A stretch of 41,242 nt of DNA from Gammaproteobacteria bacterium. Its GTDB lineage: Bacteria; Pseudomonadota; Gammaproteobacteria; Steroidobacterales; Steroidobacteraceae. The stretch is from contig JAABQQ010000110.1 in assembly GCA_011391405.1 (NCBI GenBank), positions 1 through 41,242 on the forward strand, in the 5' to 3' direction. The notes beneath the pieces were generated by a model. It searched no databases and was not told the origin of the DNA. It saw nothing but the letters and a program-made list of their open reading frames with translations. The position numbers were made by a program, and so were the translations under genes. Of this stretch, positions 6,794 to 16,700 are shown piece after piece (position 1 is the first letter of the stretch; every line of letters starts with the position of its first letter).

Positions 6794-8389
6794 ATGGCCC
6801 CGCTCGCCAGGCCCCCGTCTCCCCACCGTGTGCGGGTCACGCCGGCATTTCGCTCGTCTTCACTTTCTGTTCCGGGCCGCACACCGCTCGCGCAATCGCG
6901 CCCGCGTGAACTCTGGCTCGCCATTCACCTGCCGTCATTGCTGCTCGATTCGCTGCGCGACGTGGCGCTTGCCCTGCCGGGTCGTCCGCCTGTCGCCATC
7001 GTCGACCTCGAGCGCAACGGCAAGATCGTGCGCGCCTGCGAAGAAGCCGTGCACGCCGCAGGCGTGCGCGAGGGAATGTCGATCAACGCAGCCCTCGCGC
7101 TCGTGCCGGGATTGCATGCACTGGCGCGCGATGCACGGCGTGAACGCCAGTTGCTCGAAGCGGTGGCGCAGCGCGGCGTGCGATTCACGCCCCGGGTCAG
7201 CCTCGAGCCGCCCGACGGCGTGCTGCTCGAAGTGCGTGGCAGCCTGCGGCTCTTTGGCGGGGCGCGGCAGTTATGCCTGCGATTGCAGCGCGAGCTCCTG
7301 GAGGCCGTGGGCGCGTCGGTTCGCTTTGCGATCACGCCGTCGCCGCTGGCCGCACTGTGGTTTGCGCGCACGGGTCCGCTCGGCGCGCGCCCTGTGTTCG
7401 TACGCAACCGGGACGAACTGGCTTCGCGGCTTGCGCTGCTGCCGCTCGACTGCACCCGCTGGCCCGAACGCGGCGTCGAAACGCTCGGCACCATGGGTGT
7501 GCGCACCGTGGGCGACTGCCTGCGCCTGCCGCGCGCTGGCTTCGCGCGTCGCTTCGGCCAGGAGCTGCTTGCCACGCTTGATCGTGCTACGGGTCGTGTG
7601 CAGGAGCCGCGTGCGGCGTATGTTGCAAGCGAACGCTTCGCCACGCGGCGCGACCTCGAACCCGAAATCGCCGATACCGCGCGGCTCGGCCTGGCGCTCG
7701 CCCCCCTGCTCGAAGAACTGTGTCAGTTCCTGCGTGAGCGTGGCCGTGGCGTGCAGGCGCTCGAAGTGCAGCTGCGTCATCGTGCTGCGCCGGTCACGCG
7801 CGTGCGGTTGCGTTTCGTGCAGCCGGTTGGTGCGCAGCCGCAGCGCATGGCGGAGCTGCTGCGCGAGCGTCTGGCACAGCTCGTGCTGCCGCAGCCCGTG
7901 CGCAACGTGCGTCTGCTGAGCGGCCCGCTCATCGACCTGCAGGCCGATGCGATCGAGTTGTTTGCGCATGACCGGCGCGAAGCCGGCGGGAACCTGCCGC
8001 AGCTCGTCGAGCGGCTGCGTGCGCGGCTCGGCAACGCTGCCGTGCACGGACTCGCCTGCGTGCCGGAGCATCGGCCCGAGGCAGCGTGGCGCGCCGTCGA
8101 GCCGGCGGCGGCGAAACCCAGGGCACGGCAGCAAACGGCGTCACACCGTGCTGCACCGAAAGACGGTCGGCCGCTCTGGCTGCTCGATCAACCCGAGCCC
8201 TGCGCCGTCGACCGGCTCGTTCTGGAAGAAGGCCCCGAGTGCATCGAATCCGGCTGGTGGGACGGTCACGACGTCGCGCGTGATTACTACATCGCGCGCA
8301 ATGCGCAGGGGGCCCGGTTGTGGGTGTTCCGCCAGCGCCGCGAGACGGCCGCAGGCGCGCGCTGGTTCCTGCACGGCTGGTTCGCGTGA
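6794..8389 (+). CDS. imuB: ImuB, Y-family polymerase-like scaffold protein
   Basis: A 531-residue ImuB. The Y-family fold is recognisable (IVDLERNGKIVRACEEAVHAAG, residues about 71-92; GVRTVGDCLRLPRAGFARRFG, the helix-hairpin-helix, about 236-256), but the catalytic acidic motifs of DinB enzymes are missing. LWLAIHLPSLLLD replaces the first metal-binding motif, and EPPDGVLLEVRGSLRLFGG replaces the Asp-Glu pair. This is the hallmark of ImuB, which bridges ImuA, DnaE2 and the beta clamp rather than polymerising DNA. I did not find a convincing clamp-binding QLxLW motif; GRPLWLLDQP near residue 460 is the nearest. The N-terminus carries about 38 residues ahead of the usual start; no better start codon is apparent. 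It begins one base after imuA. Confidence 0.92.
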   Translation: MAPLARPPSPHRVRVTPAFRSSSLSVPGRTPLAQSRPRELWLAIHLPSLLLDSLRDVALALPGRPPVAIVDLERNGKIVRACEEAVHAAGVREGMSINAALALVPGLHALARDARRERQLLEAVAQRGVRFTPRVSLEPPDGVLLEVRGSLRLFGGARQLCLRLQRELLEAVGASVRFAITPSPLAALWFARTGPLGARPVFVRNRDELASRLALLPLDCTRWPERGVETLGTMGVRTVGDCLRLPRAGFARRFGQELLATLDRATGRVQEPRAAYVASERFATRRDLEPEIADTARLGLALAPLLEELCQFLRERGRGVQALEVQLRHRAAPVTRVRLRFVQPVGAQPQRMAELLRERLAQLVLPQPVRNVRLLSGPLIDLQADAIELFAHDRREAGGNLPQLVERLRARLGNAAVHGLACVPEHRPEAAWRAVEPAAAKPRARQQTASHRAAPKDGRPLWLLDQPEPCAVDRLVLEEGPECIESGWWDGHDVARDYYIARNAQGARLWVFRQRRETAAGARWFLHGWFA

Positions 8390-8445
8390 CTCGCCGGTCC
8401 GCTGCCTGCCGCGCGCAGCAGTGAGGCGGACCAGCCCCGATTGCC

Positions 8446-11400
8446 GTGTACGCCGAACTGCATTGCCTTTCCAACTTCAGTTTCCTGCGCGGCGCCTCGC
8501 GTCCGGAAGAACTGGTCGAGCGCGCGGCGAAGCTCGGGTATGCCGCACTCGCGATCACCGATGAATGCTCGGTGGCCGGTGTGGTGCGGGCGCACGTCGC
8601 TGCCCGCGAACACGGCATCAAGCTCATCATCGGCTCGGAGTTTCGTCTCGCGGATGACCTGCGCTGCGTGCTGCTTGCACCAGACCGCGCGGGCTACGGT
8701 CGTCTCTGCCGCTTGATCACTCGCGGCCGCCGTGCCGCCGCGAAAGGGAAGTACCGGCTCTGCCGCAACGATCTGGAAGAGATCGTCGCAAGTCGGAACG
8801 AAGAACTCCGACTAACCCCTGACCCCTATCCCCTAACCCCTTCTTCACATCCCCTAACCCCTCTGCTGTGCCTGTGGCTGCCCGCAACCCAACCCGACGC
8901 CGACGCAGCGCGCTGGCTCGCCACGCTCTTCCCCGGCCAGCTCTGGATCGCGGTCGAACTGCTGACGACGGGCCGCGATCGCAGGCGACTCGAGCAGTTG
9001 CAGAACCTCGGTCGCGAACTTGAACTGCCGCTCGTCGCGGCCGGGGACGCGCACATGCACTCGCGCGGCCGCCGCGCGCTGCAGGACGTGCTCACCGCAA
9101 CGCGCATCGGCACCACCGTCGAGCGGGCGGGGCTCGCGCTGTTTCAGAACGGTGAGCGTCACCTGCGCCCGATCCAGCGCGTCGCGGAACTGCATCCGCC
9201 CGAGCTGCTCGCCGCTGCGGTGGAGATCGCTTCGCGCTGCACGTTCTCGCTCGAGGAGCTGCGTTACGAATACCCGCGCGAGATCGTGCCGGAAGGTTAC
9301 ACGCCGACCGCCTGGTTGCGGCGCCTGACGGAGGAGGGCGCAAGGCATCGTTGGCCGGAAGGCGTGCCTGCCCCGACGCGACAGGCGATCGAGCACGAAC
9401 TCGCGCTGATCGCCGAACTCGACTACGAACCGTACTTCCTCACCGTGCACGACATCGTGCGGTTCGCGCGCTCGCGGCACATTCTCTGCCAGGGCCGCGG
9501 CTCGGCGGCGAACTCGGCGGTGTGCTTCTGCCTCGGCATCACCGAGGTCGACCCCGCGCGCATGTCGCTGCTGTTCGAGCGCTTCATCTCCCGGGAGCGC
9601 AACGAACCGCCCGACATCGACGTCGACTTCGAGCACGAGCGCCGCGAGGAAGTCATCCAGTACATCTACGCTAAGTACGGACGGGAGCGCGCGGCGCTGG
9701 CTGCCACCGTCATCAGTTACCGGCCGCGCAGCGCATTGCGCGACATGGCGAAGGCGATGGGACTCGACCCGCTGCAGGTCGCGGCGCTGGCGCGCTCGAT
9801 GCAATGGTGGGACGGCTCCCGCATCGACACCACGCGCGTGCGTGAATCGGGCCTCGATCCCGACAGTCCCGTGCTGTCAAAAGTCCTGACGCTCGCGCGG
9901 ACCGTGCTGGGGTTTCCGCGCCACCTCTCGCAGCACGTCGGTGGATTCGTCATCGCGCGCGACCTGCTGGAAGAGCTTGTCCCGATCGAGAACGCCGCGA
10001 TGCCCGATCGTACCGTGATCCAGTGGGACAAGGACGACCTCGACGCGCTCGGCCTGCTCAAGGTCGACGTGCTCGGGCTCGGCATGCTCGCCGCGATCCG
10101 CCGCGCGTTCGATCTCGTGCACGGCTGCCGCGGCTGGCGCTGGACACTCGCGACCGTGCCCGCCGAAGACCCGGTGGTCTACGACATGATCGGTCACGCC
10201 GACACCGTGGGCGTGTTCCAGATCGAGTCGCGCGCGCAGATGGCGATGCTGCCGCGGCTGCGGCCGCGCTCGTACTACGACCTCGTCATCGAAGTCGCGA
10301 TCATCCGGCCTGGCCCGATCCAGGGCGACATGGTGCATCCCTACCTGCGCCGGCGCACGGGCGAGGAGGCGGTCACGTATCCCAGCGCAGAGGTGGAGGG
10401 CGTGCTGAAGCGCACGCTCGGCGTGCCGATCTTCCAGGAGCAGGTGATGCAGCTCGCGATCGTCGCCGCGGGATTCACGCCGGGCGAAGCTGACCAGTTG
10501 CGGCGCGCGATGGCGGCGTGGAAGCGCAAGGGCGGGCTGGGCCACTTCGAAGAGCGGCTGATCCACGGCATGCGCGATCGCGGTTACTCCGAGGAGTTCG
10601 CGCGACGCATCTTCCAGCAGATCCTCGGTTTCGGCGAATACGGCTTCCCGGAGTCACACGCGGCGAGCTTCGCGCTGCTCGTGTACGTCTCGGCGTGGCT
10701 CAAACGGCACGAGCCCGCGGCTTTCGCGGCCGCACTCATCAACAGCCAGCCCATGGGCTTTTATGCGCCATCGCAGATCGTGCAGGACGCGCAGCGTCAC
10801 GGCGTCGAGGTGCGCCCGATCGACGTTCGCACGAGCGATTGGGACTGCACCCTGGAGCACCGTGCCGACGATACGCCTGATCCCGCGTTACGGCTCGGCC
10901 TGCGGCTGGTGAAGGGGTTGGCGGAGGAGGCGGCCCAGCGGCTGGTCGATGCCCGCGCGCGCAGGCAGGGCCTCGCGTTCGAGAGCGCACAGCAGCTGGC
11001 GGAGCAGGCCAGCCTCGATCGCCGTTCGATGGGATGCCTGGCGGCGGCGGGCGCGTTGGCCAGCCTCGGCGGGCACCGTCACCGCACGGCCTGGCAAGTG
11101 GCCGGCCTCGAGGGCTCGCTGCCCATCCTGCCCGAGGTGCGCATCGCCGAAGGAATTCCGCTGTTGCGTGCGCCCCGCGAAGGCGAAGACATCGTGGCCG
11201 ATTACGCGCACACGGGCCTCACGTTGCGGCGTCACCCGATCGCAGTGCTGCGCGACCAGCTCAGTGCCCGCGGTTTCGTCGATTCCGCGCGGCTGCGCTC
11301 GCTGACGAACGGCTCGAACGTGCGCACCGCGGGCCTCGTCATCACGCGACAGCGACCGGGCAGTGCCGAAGGCGTCACGTTCGTGACGCTCGAGGACGAG

Positions 11401-11595
11401 CATGGCTCGATCAACCTGATCGTCTGGCGCGACGTGGCCGAGCGGCAACGCCAGGCCTTGATCGGCTCACGCCTGCTGGGCCTGGCCGGCAAGCTGCAAC
11501 GGGAAGGAGAGGTCATGCACGTGATCGCGCATCGGCTCGTCGACCTGAGCCGCTGGCTCGGCCGGTTACGTTCGGCCTCACGCGATTTTCACTGA
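8446..11595 (+). CDS. dnaE2: Error-prone DNA polymerase DnaE2 (ImuC)
   Basis: A 1049-residue C-family polymerase, the catalytic part of the ImuABC mutasome. The PHP domain opens with YAELHCLSNFSFLRGAS, the usual DnaE2 N-terminus. The polymerase catalytic acidic residues are in PDIDVDF (Asp390, 392, 394), and YLRRRTGEEAV and GFPESHAASFALLVYVSAW follow in the finger/thumb region. The C-terminal OB fold is GLVITRQRPGSAEGVTFVTLEDEHG onward. The start is a GTG at 8446, fixed by homology of the first residues; spacing to GAGGCGG is loose. Residues about 122-140 (LTPDPYPLTPSSHPLTP) are encoded by a C-rich repeat and look like an insertion. The gene is last in the lexA cassette and overlaps the next, convergent gene by 7 bp. 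Confidence 0.95.
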   Translation: MYAELHCLSNFSFLRGASRPEELVERAAKLGYAALAITDECSVAGVVRAHVAAREHGIKLIIGSEFRLADDLRCVLLAPDRAGYGRLCRLITRGRRAAAKGKYRLCRNDLEEIVASRNEELRLTPDPYPLTPSSHPLTPLLCLWLPATQPDADAARWLATLFPGQLWIAVELLTTGRDRRRLEQLQNLGRELELPLVAAGDAHMHSRGRRALQDVLTATRIGTTVERAGLALFQNGERHLRPIQRVAELHPPELLAAAVEIASRCTFSLEELRYEYPREIVPEGYTPTAWLRRLTEEGARHRWPEGVPAPTRQAIEHELALIAELDYEPYFLTVHDIVRFARSRHILCQGRGSAANSAVCFCLGITEVDPARMSLLFERFISRERNEPPDIDVDFEHERREEVIQYIYAKYGRERAALAATVISYRPRSALRDMAKAMGLDPLQVAALARSMQWWDGSRIDTTRVRESGLDPDSPVLSKVLTLARTVLGFPRHLSQHVGGFVIARDLLEELVPIENAAMPDRTVIQWDKDDLDALGLLKVDVLGLGMLAAIRRAFDLVHGCRGWRWTLATVPAEDPVVYDMIGHADTVGVFQIESRAQMAMLPRLRPRSYYDLVIEVAIIRPGPIQGDMVHPYLRRRTGEEAVTYPSAEVEGVLKRTLGVPIFQEQVMQLAIVAAGFTPGEADQLRRAMAAWKRKGGLGHFEERLIHGMRDRGYSEEFARRIFQQILGFGEYGFPESHAASFALLVYVSAWLKRHEPAAFAAALINSQPMGFYAPSQIVQDAQRHGVEVRPIDVRTSDWDCTLEHRADDTPDPALRLGLRLVKGLAEEAAQRLVDARARRQGLAFESAQQLAEQASLDRRSMGCLAAAGALASLGGHRHRTAWQVAGLEGSLPILPEVRIAEGIPLLRAPREGEDIVADYAHTGLTLRRHPIAVLRDQLSARGFVDSARLRSLTNGSNVRTAGLVITRQRPGSAEGVTFVTLEDEHGSINLIVWRDVAERQRQALIGSRLLGLAGKLQREGEVMHVIAHRLVDLSRWLGRLRSASRDFH
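8811..8863. repeat. CCCCTAA-type repeat lying in frame within dnaE2
   Basis: The stretch is built from CTAACCCC/TGACCCC/TATCCCC words. It shares CGACTAACCCCT and CCCCTAACCCCTTC with the intergenic repeat at 39983-40001. It encodes the Pro/Leu/Thr-rich insert of DnaE2 and does not break the frame. Confidence 0.8.
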
Positions 11596-11843
11596 CCCTT
11601 GCGCGGCCTCGGGCGGTCGCCCACGTCGTAGTCGTCGAAGTCGCTCAGCAACTCCGACGTGCGCTTCTGTTCCATCATGCGTTCGAGCTTGCGCCATGCG
11701 GGCTCCGCGCCTTTCGGCGCGCCGCGCTTGCGCTTGTCGAGGTCTTGCATGAGGCGATCGACATCGAGGGCTTCATCGCCCCCGACGACCTCCTCGGTGT
11801 CTTCGTCCTCGAACTCGTCCGCTGATTCCGGCTTCTCGTTCAT
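11589..11843 (-). CDS. Small acidic protein of unknown function
   Basis: An 84-residue protein. The first 30 residues are highly acidic (SADEFEDEDTEEVVGGDE), the middle is Lys/Arg rich, and a helix AWRKLERMMEQKRTSELLSDFDDYDV covers about residues 49-74. This last segment resembles small gammaproteobacterial proteins of the PA3496 type (a W/R-K-[LI]-E-x3-E-x-K-R core with an acidic Asp/Tyr end), but I hold that loosely. It has no signal peptide or membrane segment. Codon use and a good upstream promoter support a real gene. Its stop overlaps the dnaE2 stop region by 7 bp. Confidence 0.65.
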   Translation of the reverse strand: MNEKPESADEFEDEDTEEVVGGDEALDVDRLMQDLDKRKRGAPKGAEPAWRKLERMMEQKRTSELLSDFDDYDVGDRPRPRKGQ

Positions 11844-11872
11844 CGAAAAACCCAGTGGGCAAGGTGCGCGTT

Positions 11873-11902
11873 TTTATACTGCGGTCGTGGCGAGTCGCGC
11901 AA
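11873..11902 (-). promoter_or_regulatory. Promoter of the small acidic protein gene
   Basis: On the minus strand, TTGCGC (11897-11902), 18-bp spacer, TATAAA (11873-11878). This lies about 30 bp upstream of the start codon. Confidence 0.6.
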
Positions 11903-11933
11903 GGCGGTATTCCACGTTCAGCAACCGGAAACA

Positions 11934-12740
11934 TCAGTGCAATAAGCTCGCCATGCGGCGCCGGTACTGCGTGACGAGCGGGTCCTGCTCGCCCAGCACC
12001 TCGAACGCCTGCAGCAGCGCCCGGCGCCCGGCGTCGTCACCGAACTTCCTGTCGCGTCGCATCAATTCCAGCCATTCGGCCAGGGCCGTTCCGTAATCGC
12101 CTGCCAGCGCATGGTGCGCCGCCAGTGCATGCCGTGCCGCCGCGTCGGACGGGTTCGCTTCCAGGGCAGCACGCATCGACATGACGTCCGGCTGGGCATT
12201 GGCGGTCTGGACGAACGCGAGCCGCGCCCGCAGCGCTCCCAGTTGCGGATGGTCGGCCTGAGCGGTCGCCAGCGCCTCGATCGCCGCAGCCGCACCTTCC
12301 GTCTCGCGCTGATCCAGCAGTCGCGAGGCGAGGTCCTCTGGACGGTCGGACGCCGGTGCCGAAGCGATCGGTTCGACAGCCTCACCTGCAGGGCTGACGT
12401 ACCGGTCGAGCAGGGCCTTGATCGCCGGTTCCGGCTGCAGGCCCACGAACTGGTCGACCACCTCGCCCTGGTGGATGAGCAGGACGGTCGGGATGCTCTT
12501 GATCTGGAAATGAGATGCCAGTTGCGGCTGTTCTTCGGTGTTGACCTTGGCAAGGATGAAGCGGCCCTCGTAATCGTCCGCAATCCGGTCGAGCAACGGC
12601 ATCAGCGTGCGACAGGGACCGCACCAGGGGGCCCAGAAGTCGACGAGGACGGGTTTCGTGTTCGAGGCCTCCACGACGTCGGTCATGAAGTTGGCGACGG
12701 TGGCGACGATTTTCTGCGCGGCTTCAGGCATCGGGGGCAT
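11934..12740 (-). CDS. ybbN: YbbN/CnoX-type co-chaperone: thioredoxin domain plus TPR-like tail
   Basis: A 268-residue protein. Residues about 15-120 are a thioredoxin fold with an intact active site WCGPC (Cys40, Cys43) and the cis-Pro loop KSIPTVLL. Residues about 150-268 are Ala/Leu-rich helices (ASRLLDQRETEGAAAAIEAL, HALAAHHALAGDYGTALAEWL) typical of the YbbN C-terminal TPR-like region. The family protects substrates from oxidative aggregation and passes them to chaperonins. E. coli YbbN has lost the first active-site Cys, whereas this protein keeps both, so it may also be a redox-active thioredoxin. Two ATGs nine bases apart (12740, 12731) are possible starts; I give the longer. There is no signal peptide, so it is cytoplasmic. 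Confidence 0.88.
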   Translation of the reverse strand: MPPMPEAAQKIVATVANFMTDVVEASNTKPVLVDFWAPWCGPCRTLMPLLDRIADDYEGRFILAKVNTEEQPQLASHFQIKSIPTVLLIHQGEVVDQFVGLQPEPAIKALLDRYVSPAGEAVEPIASAPASDRPEDLASRLLDQRETEGAAAAIEALATAQADHPQLGALRARLAFVQTANAQPDVMSMRAALEANPSDAAARHALAAHHALAGDYGTALAEWLELMRRDRKFGDDAGRRALLQAFEVLGEQDPLVTQYRRRMASLLH

Positions 12741-12814
12741 CCGGGTTCGTTGAACCGGAAGTTTTCGCGCGCGGCGGGGCCGATGCAAGCGCGTTTCCGG
12801 TTGATCGCTCAAAA

Positions 12815-12844
12815 TTAGTGACTCAAGCGCTGGGCGGCTATACT
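12815..12844 (+). promoter_or_regulatory. Probable promoter of the DUF481 gene
   Basis: TTAGTG at 12815-12820, 18-bp spacer, TATACT at 12839-12844. The -10 is good and the -35 is poor. The ribosome binding site AAGGAG lies at 12876-12881. Confidence 0.5.
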
Positions 12845-12887
12845 CCCGCCCCCTTTTTTCCGCCATGAGCCCGGCAAGGAGCCTTCG

Positions 12888-13601
12888 ATGTCGATGATCC
12901 GCATTTCCCAACTCTGCATTGCGCTGGCACTCTGCGGCGGCGCCACGCCCGCCCTGGCCGACTGGACCGGTAAGGGTAACGTCGGTGCGTCGTTTGCGAC
13001 CGGCAACAGCGAGAACCAGGCGGCCAGCGCCGCGCTCGAACTGAAGAATACGGTCGACAAGTGGCAGCACACGTTCGGCTTCGCGGGCAACTACGGCAGT
13101 GAAAGCGGCACCACCACCGCCCAGCGCTGGGAAGTCCGCGGCCAGACCCAGTACGCCCTGACCGAGCGCGCGTATGCCTTCGGCGCCGGCCGTTACGACG
13201 ATGACCGGTTCAGCCAGTTCGACTACCAGGCATCAATTGCCGGCGGTGTCGGCTACAGGATCATTGACAGCGAGCGCACGAAGCTGTGGGTGCAGGGCGG
13301 TCCAGGCTATCGTTATGCCGAAATCCTCGCCACGGGCGAGTCGCAGGACGGCGTGATCTTCCGCGGGGACCTGGGCTTCGACCACCAGCTCACCGAGACG
13401 ACCAAGATCGTCGACCGTTTCCTCGTGGAAGCCGGTTCGGACAACACCTACGTGCAGAACGACCTCGGCCTCGAGGTCACGATCTCGGGCGCGCTCGGCC
13501 TGCGCGTGGGTTACCAGGTGCGTCACAACACCGACGTCCTGCCGGGCGTCGAAAAGACCGACACGCTGACGACGGTCGGCCTGCTGTACGAGACGAAGTA
13601 A
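12888..13601 (+). CDS. DUF481 (YdiY-like) outer membrane beta-barrel protein
   Basis: A 237-residue exported protein. Residues 1-24 form a signal peptide ending in ALA, followed by WTGKGNVGASFATGNSENQ, the characteristic start of DUF481 proteins. The rest alternates short beta strands with an aromatic C-terminus (TTVGLLYETK). The family includes E. coli YdiY and proteins described as salt-induced outer membrane proteins; no transport or binding activity is established. The start is fixed by AAGGAG seven bases upstream. It is a single gene between its own promoter and a strong terminator. Confidence 0.9.
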   Translation: MSMIRISQLCIALALCGGATPALADWTGKGNVGASFATGNSENQAASAALELKNTVDKWQHTFGFAGNYGSESGTTTAQRWEVRGQTQYALTERAYAFGAGRYDDDRFSQFDYQASIAGGVGYRIIDSERTKLWVQGGPGYRYAEILATGESQDGVIFRGDLGFDHQLTETTKIVDRFLVEAGSDNTYVQNDLGLEVTISGALGLRVGYQVRHNTDVLPGVEKTDTLTTVGLLYETK

Positions 13602-13610
13602 CCGTCCCGT

Positions 13611-13666
13611 AACGCAGTGCAACACGCCCCGCGGTGGGGGAACCCCCGCGGGACGACTGCGTTTTT
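13611..13666 (+). terminator. Rho-independent terminator after the DUF481 gene
   Basis: An outer stem ACGCAGT/ACTGCGT encloses an inner GC-rich hairpin (CCCGCGG...CCGCGGG), followed by five T. A TAGAAT at 13670-13675 just beyond could be the -10 for putA. Confidence 0.8.
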
Positions 13667-13705
13667 GGATAGAATCCGGGGATCATTTCTGCAGGCGAAT
13701 CCCCC

Positions 13706-16700
13706 ATGTCTGGTTCGACTCGCGAGGCGCCCTCGTCGCGCTTCCTGTTTCCCGATGTCCAGGACTTCCTGACCCCGGTCGGTCAGGCGATCAACGACGA
13801 TTTCCTGGGTGACGAGGAAGCGCTGATCCGCTCGCTGGCAGACAGGGCTCGCCTGGATCCCGCGCAGCACGACGAAGTGCAGGCGACGGCACGCAAGCTC
13901 GTCGAGGCGGTGCGCAGGGCGCCCGCCGCCAAGACCGGGCTTGACGCGTTTTTGCGGCAGTACGACCTGTCGTCGCAGGAAGGCGTCATCCTCATGTGCC
14001 TTGCCGAGGCGCTGCTGCGCATTCCCGATGACGAGACAGCCGATCGCCTGATCGCCGACAAGCTCCGCGCCGGTGACTGGGCCAGCCACCTCGGCGACAG
14101 CCAGTCCCTGTTCGTCAATGCCTCGACCTGGGGGCTGATGCTCACGGGCCGCATCGTGCGGCTCGATCCGAACGACGTCGCCGCGCCGGAAGGTGTGATG
14201 AGCCGCGTCGTCGGCCGCATGGGCGAACCCGTCGTGCGCACGGCGATGCGCCAGGCCATGCGCATCATGGGTCATCAGTTCGTGATGGGCCGCACGATGA
14301 AGGAGGCGCTCGACAACTCGTTGAGCGGCGCCAACAGGCGCTACCGTTACACGTTCGACATGCTGGGCGAGGCGGCGCTGACCACGGCCGACGCCACCCG
14401 GTACTTCGATGCCTACCGCACGGCCATCGGCGCTCTCGCGGCGCGCGTCAACGAATACCCGGACTTCGAGTCGCGCCCGAGCATCTCCGTGAAGCTTTCC
14501 GCGATGCACCCGCGGTTCGAGCGGTCGCATCGCCAGCGCGTCCATCGCGAACTGACGCCGCGCCTGGTCGAGCTGTGCCGGCTGGCTCGCGACGCGGGCA
14601 TCGCGCTGACGCTCGATACGGAAGAGTCCGAGCGGCTGGAACTCACGCTGGAACTGCTGGCCGCCGTCTGCCGCGCTCCCTCGCTCACTGGCTGGAACGG
14701 CTTCGGCATCGCCGTGCAGACCTACCAGAAGCGCGCGCTGCCGATGCTGAAGTTCATCGTCGGCCTCGCGCAGGAGACGAACCGGATCCTGCACGTGCGC
14801 CTGGTCAAGGGCGCGTACTGGGACGCCGAGATCAAGCGTGGCCAGGAGCGTGGCCTGCCGGGTTACCCGCTCTATACGCGCAAGCCCAACACCGACGTGT
14901 CGTACCTGGCGTGCGCCCGCTACGTGTTCGACCAGGGTAAGGGCGTGCTGTATCCGCAGTTCGCCACCCACAACGCGCACACGGTAGCGGCCGTGGCCAG
15001 CATGGCGAGCAAGGCCGGAATCGATTTCGAGTTCCAGCGTCTGCACGGCATGGGCGAGGAACTCTACACGCACGTCACGGACCCGAGCGGCCTCGGCATC
15101 CCGTGCCGCGTGTATGCCCCGGTCGGCGAGCATGAAGACCTGCTGCCGTACCTGGTGCGTCGCCTGCTCGAGAACGGTTCGAACACGTCTTTCGTCAACC
15201 GCATCGTCAACGAGAACGAGCCGATCGACGCAATCATCGCGGACCCGGTGCGCACCGTCGACGGCTTCGACCAGGTGGCGCATCCGCGCATCCCGCAGCC
15301 ACTCGACATCTACCAGCCGGAACGCAGGAACTCGCTGGGCGTGCATCTCGCGAACGGCGCAGTGTGCAAAGCGATGGCGGATCGCATGGAACAGGTGTCG
15401 CGTCGTGCCTGGGTAGCGGCACCCATGGTCGGTGGTGACGAGCGGAGCGGGTCGGCCGACACCATCCGCAATCCCGCGAATCATGCGGACGTCGTCGGCA
15501 GCGTGACGAATGCGACGACGGACCATGTGCGAGCGGCGATCGACATCGCAGTGCAGGCGCAGCCGGACTGGAACGCCACGCCGGCAGGGGTGCGCGGCGA
15601 CGCGCTCGACAAGGCGGCCGACCTGTTCGAAGAGAGCACGGCGGAACTGGTCGCCATGTGCGTGCGCGAGGCCGGCAAGTCGGTGCCGGACGGCATCGCC
15701 GAAGTGCGTGAAGCCGTCGATTTCCTGCGCTACTACGCGGCCCGTGCCAGGCACGAGTTCGCGGGCCCGCAACGTCTGCCGGGACCGACCGGTGAGAGCA
15801 ACGAGCTGAGCCTGCATGGGCGCGGCGTGTTCACCTGCATCAGTCCGTGGAATTTCCCGCTCGCGATCTTCGCGGGACAGGTCGCGGCTGCATTGGCCGC
15901 CGGCAATGCCGTGCTGGCGAAGCCGGCCGAGCAGACGCCGCTCGTGGCGGCGCACGCTGTGCGCCTGCTGCTGCAGGCGGGGGTGCCGGCCGACGTGCTG
16001 CATTTCCTGCCGGGCGATGGTGCCATCGTGGGTGCCGCTGCGGTGGCCGATCCACGCATTGCCGGGGTCGCTTTCACGGGCTCCACCGATACTGCGCGGA
16101 TCATCAATCGCACGCTGGCCGCCCGTAACGGACCGATCGGCGCGCTGATTGCGGAAACCGGCGGCCAGAACGCGATGATCGTCGACAGCTCGGCGCTGCC
16201 GGAACAGGTCGTCATCGATGCGGTCCAGTCGGCGTTCAACAGCGCAGGACAGCGTTGCTCGGCGCTGCGGGTTCTGTGCGTGCAGGAGGACATCGCACCG
16301 AAGGTGAAGCGGCTGCTGGCCGGCTACATGGAGGAGCTGGTGGTTGGCGATCCCGCGTACCTTGAAACCGACGTCGGCCCCGTCATCGACGAAGCGGCTC
16401 GTGCCATGCTCGAGGGGCATGCGCACGAAGTCATGCAGTCGGCCGCCTGGCATCATCGCATCGCGCTGCCCGACGCCACGCGGGCCGGCACGTTCGTCGC
16501 GCCGCTCGCGGTGCAGATCGCGTCGCTGTCGATGCTCGAGCGCGAGTGGTTCGGCCCGATCATGCACATCGTGACCTACAAGGCGCGCGACCTCGAAGCG
16601 CTCGTGGACGCGATCAACGCGACGGGCTTCGGCCTCACGTTCGGCATTCACAGCCGCATCGACGGCACCGTGCGTCGCGTGGCAAGCCGTGTGGCGGCGG

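Noticed and set aside
8811-8863. CRISPR-like array because of the repeated C-rich words
   Set aside because: No regular spacer-repeat unit, and the tract lies within a gene; it is a short low-complexity repeat. No CRISPR array or Cas gene is in the window.
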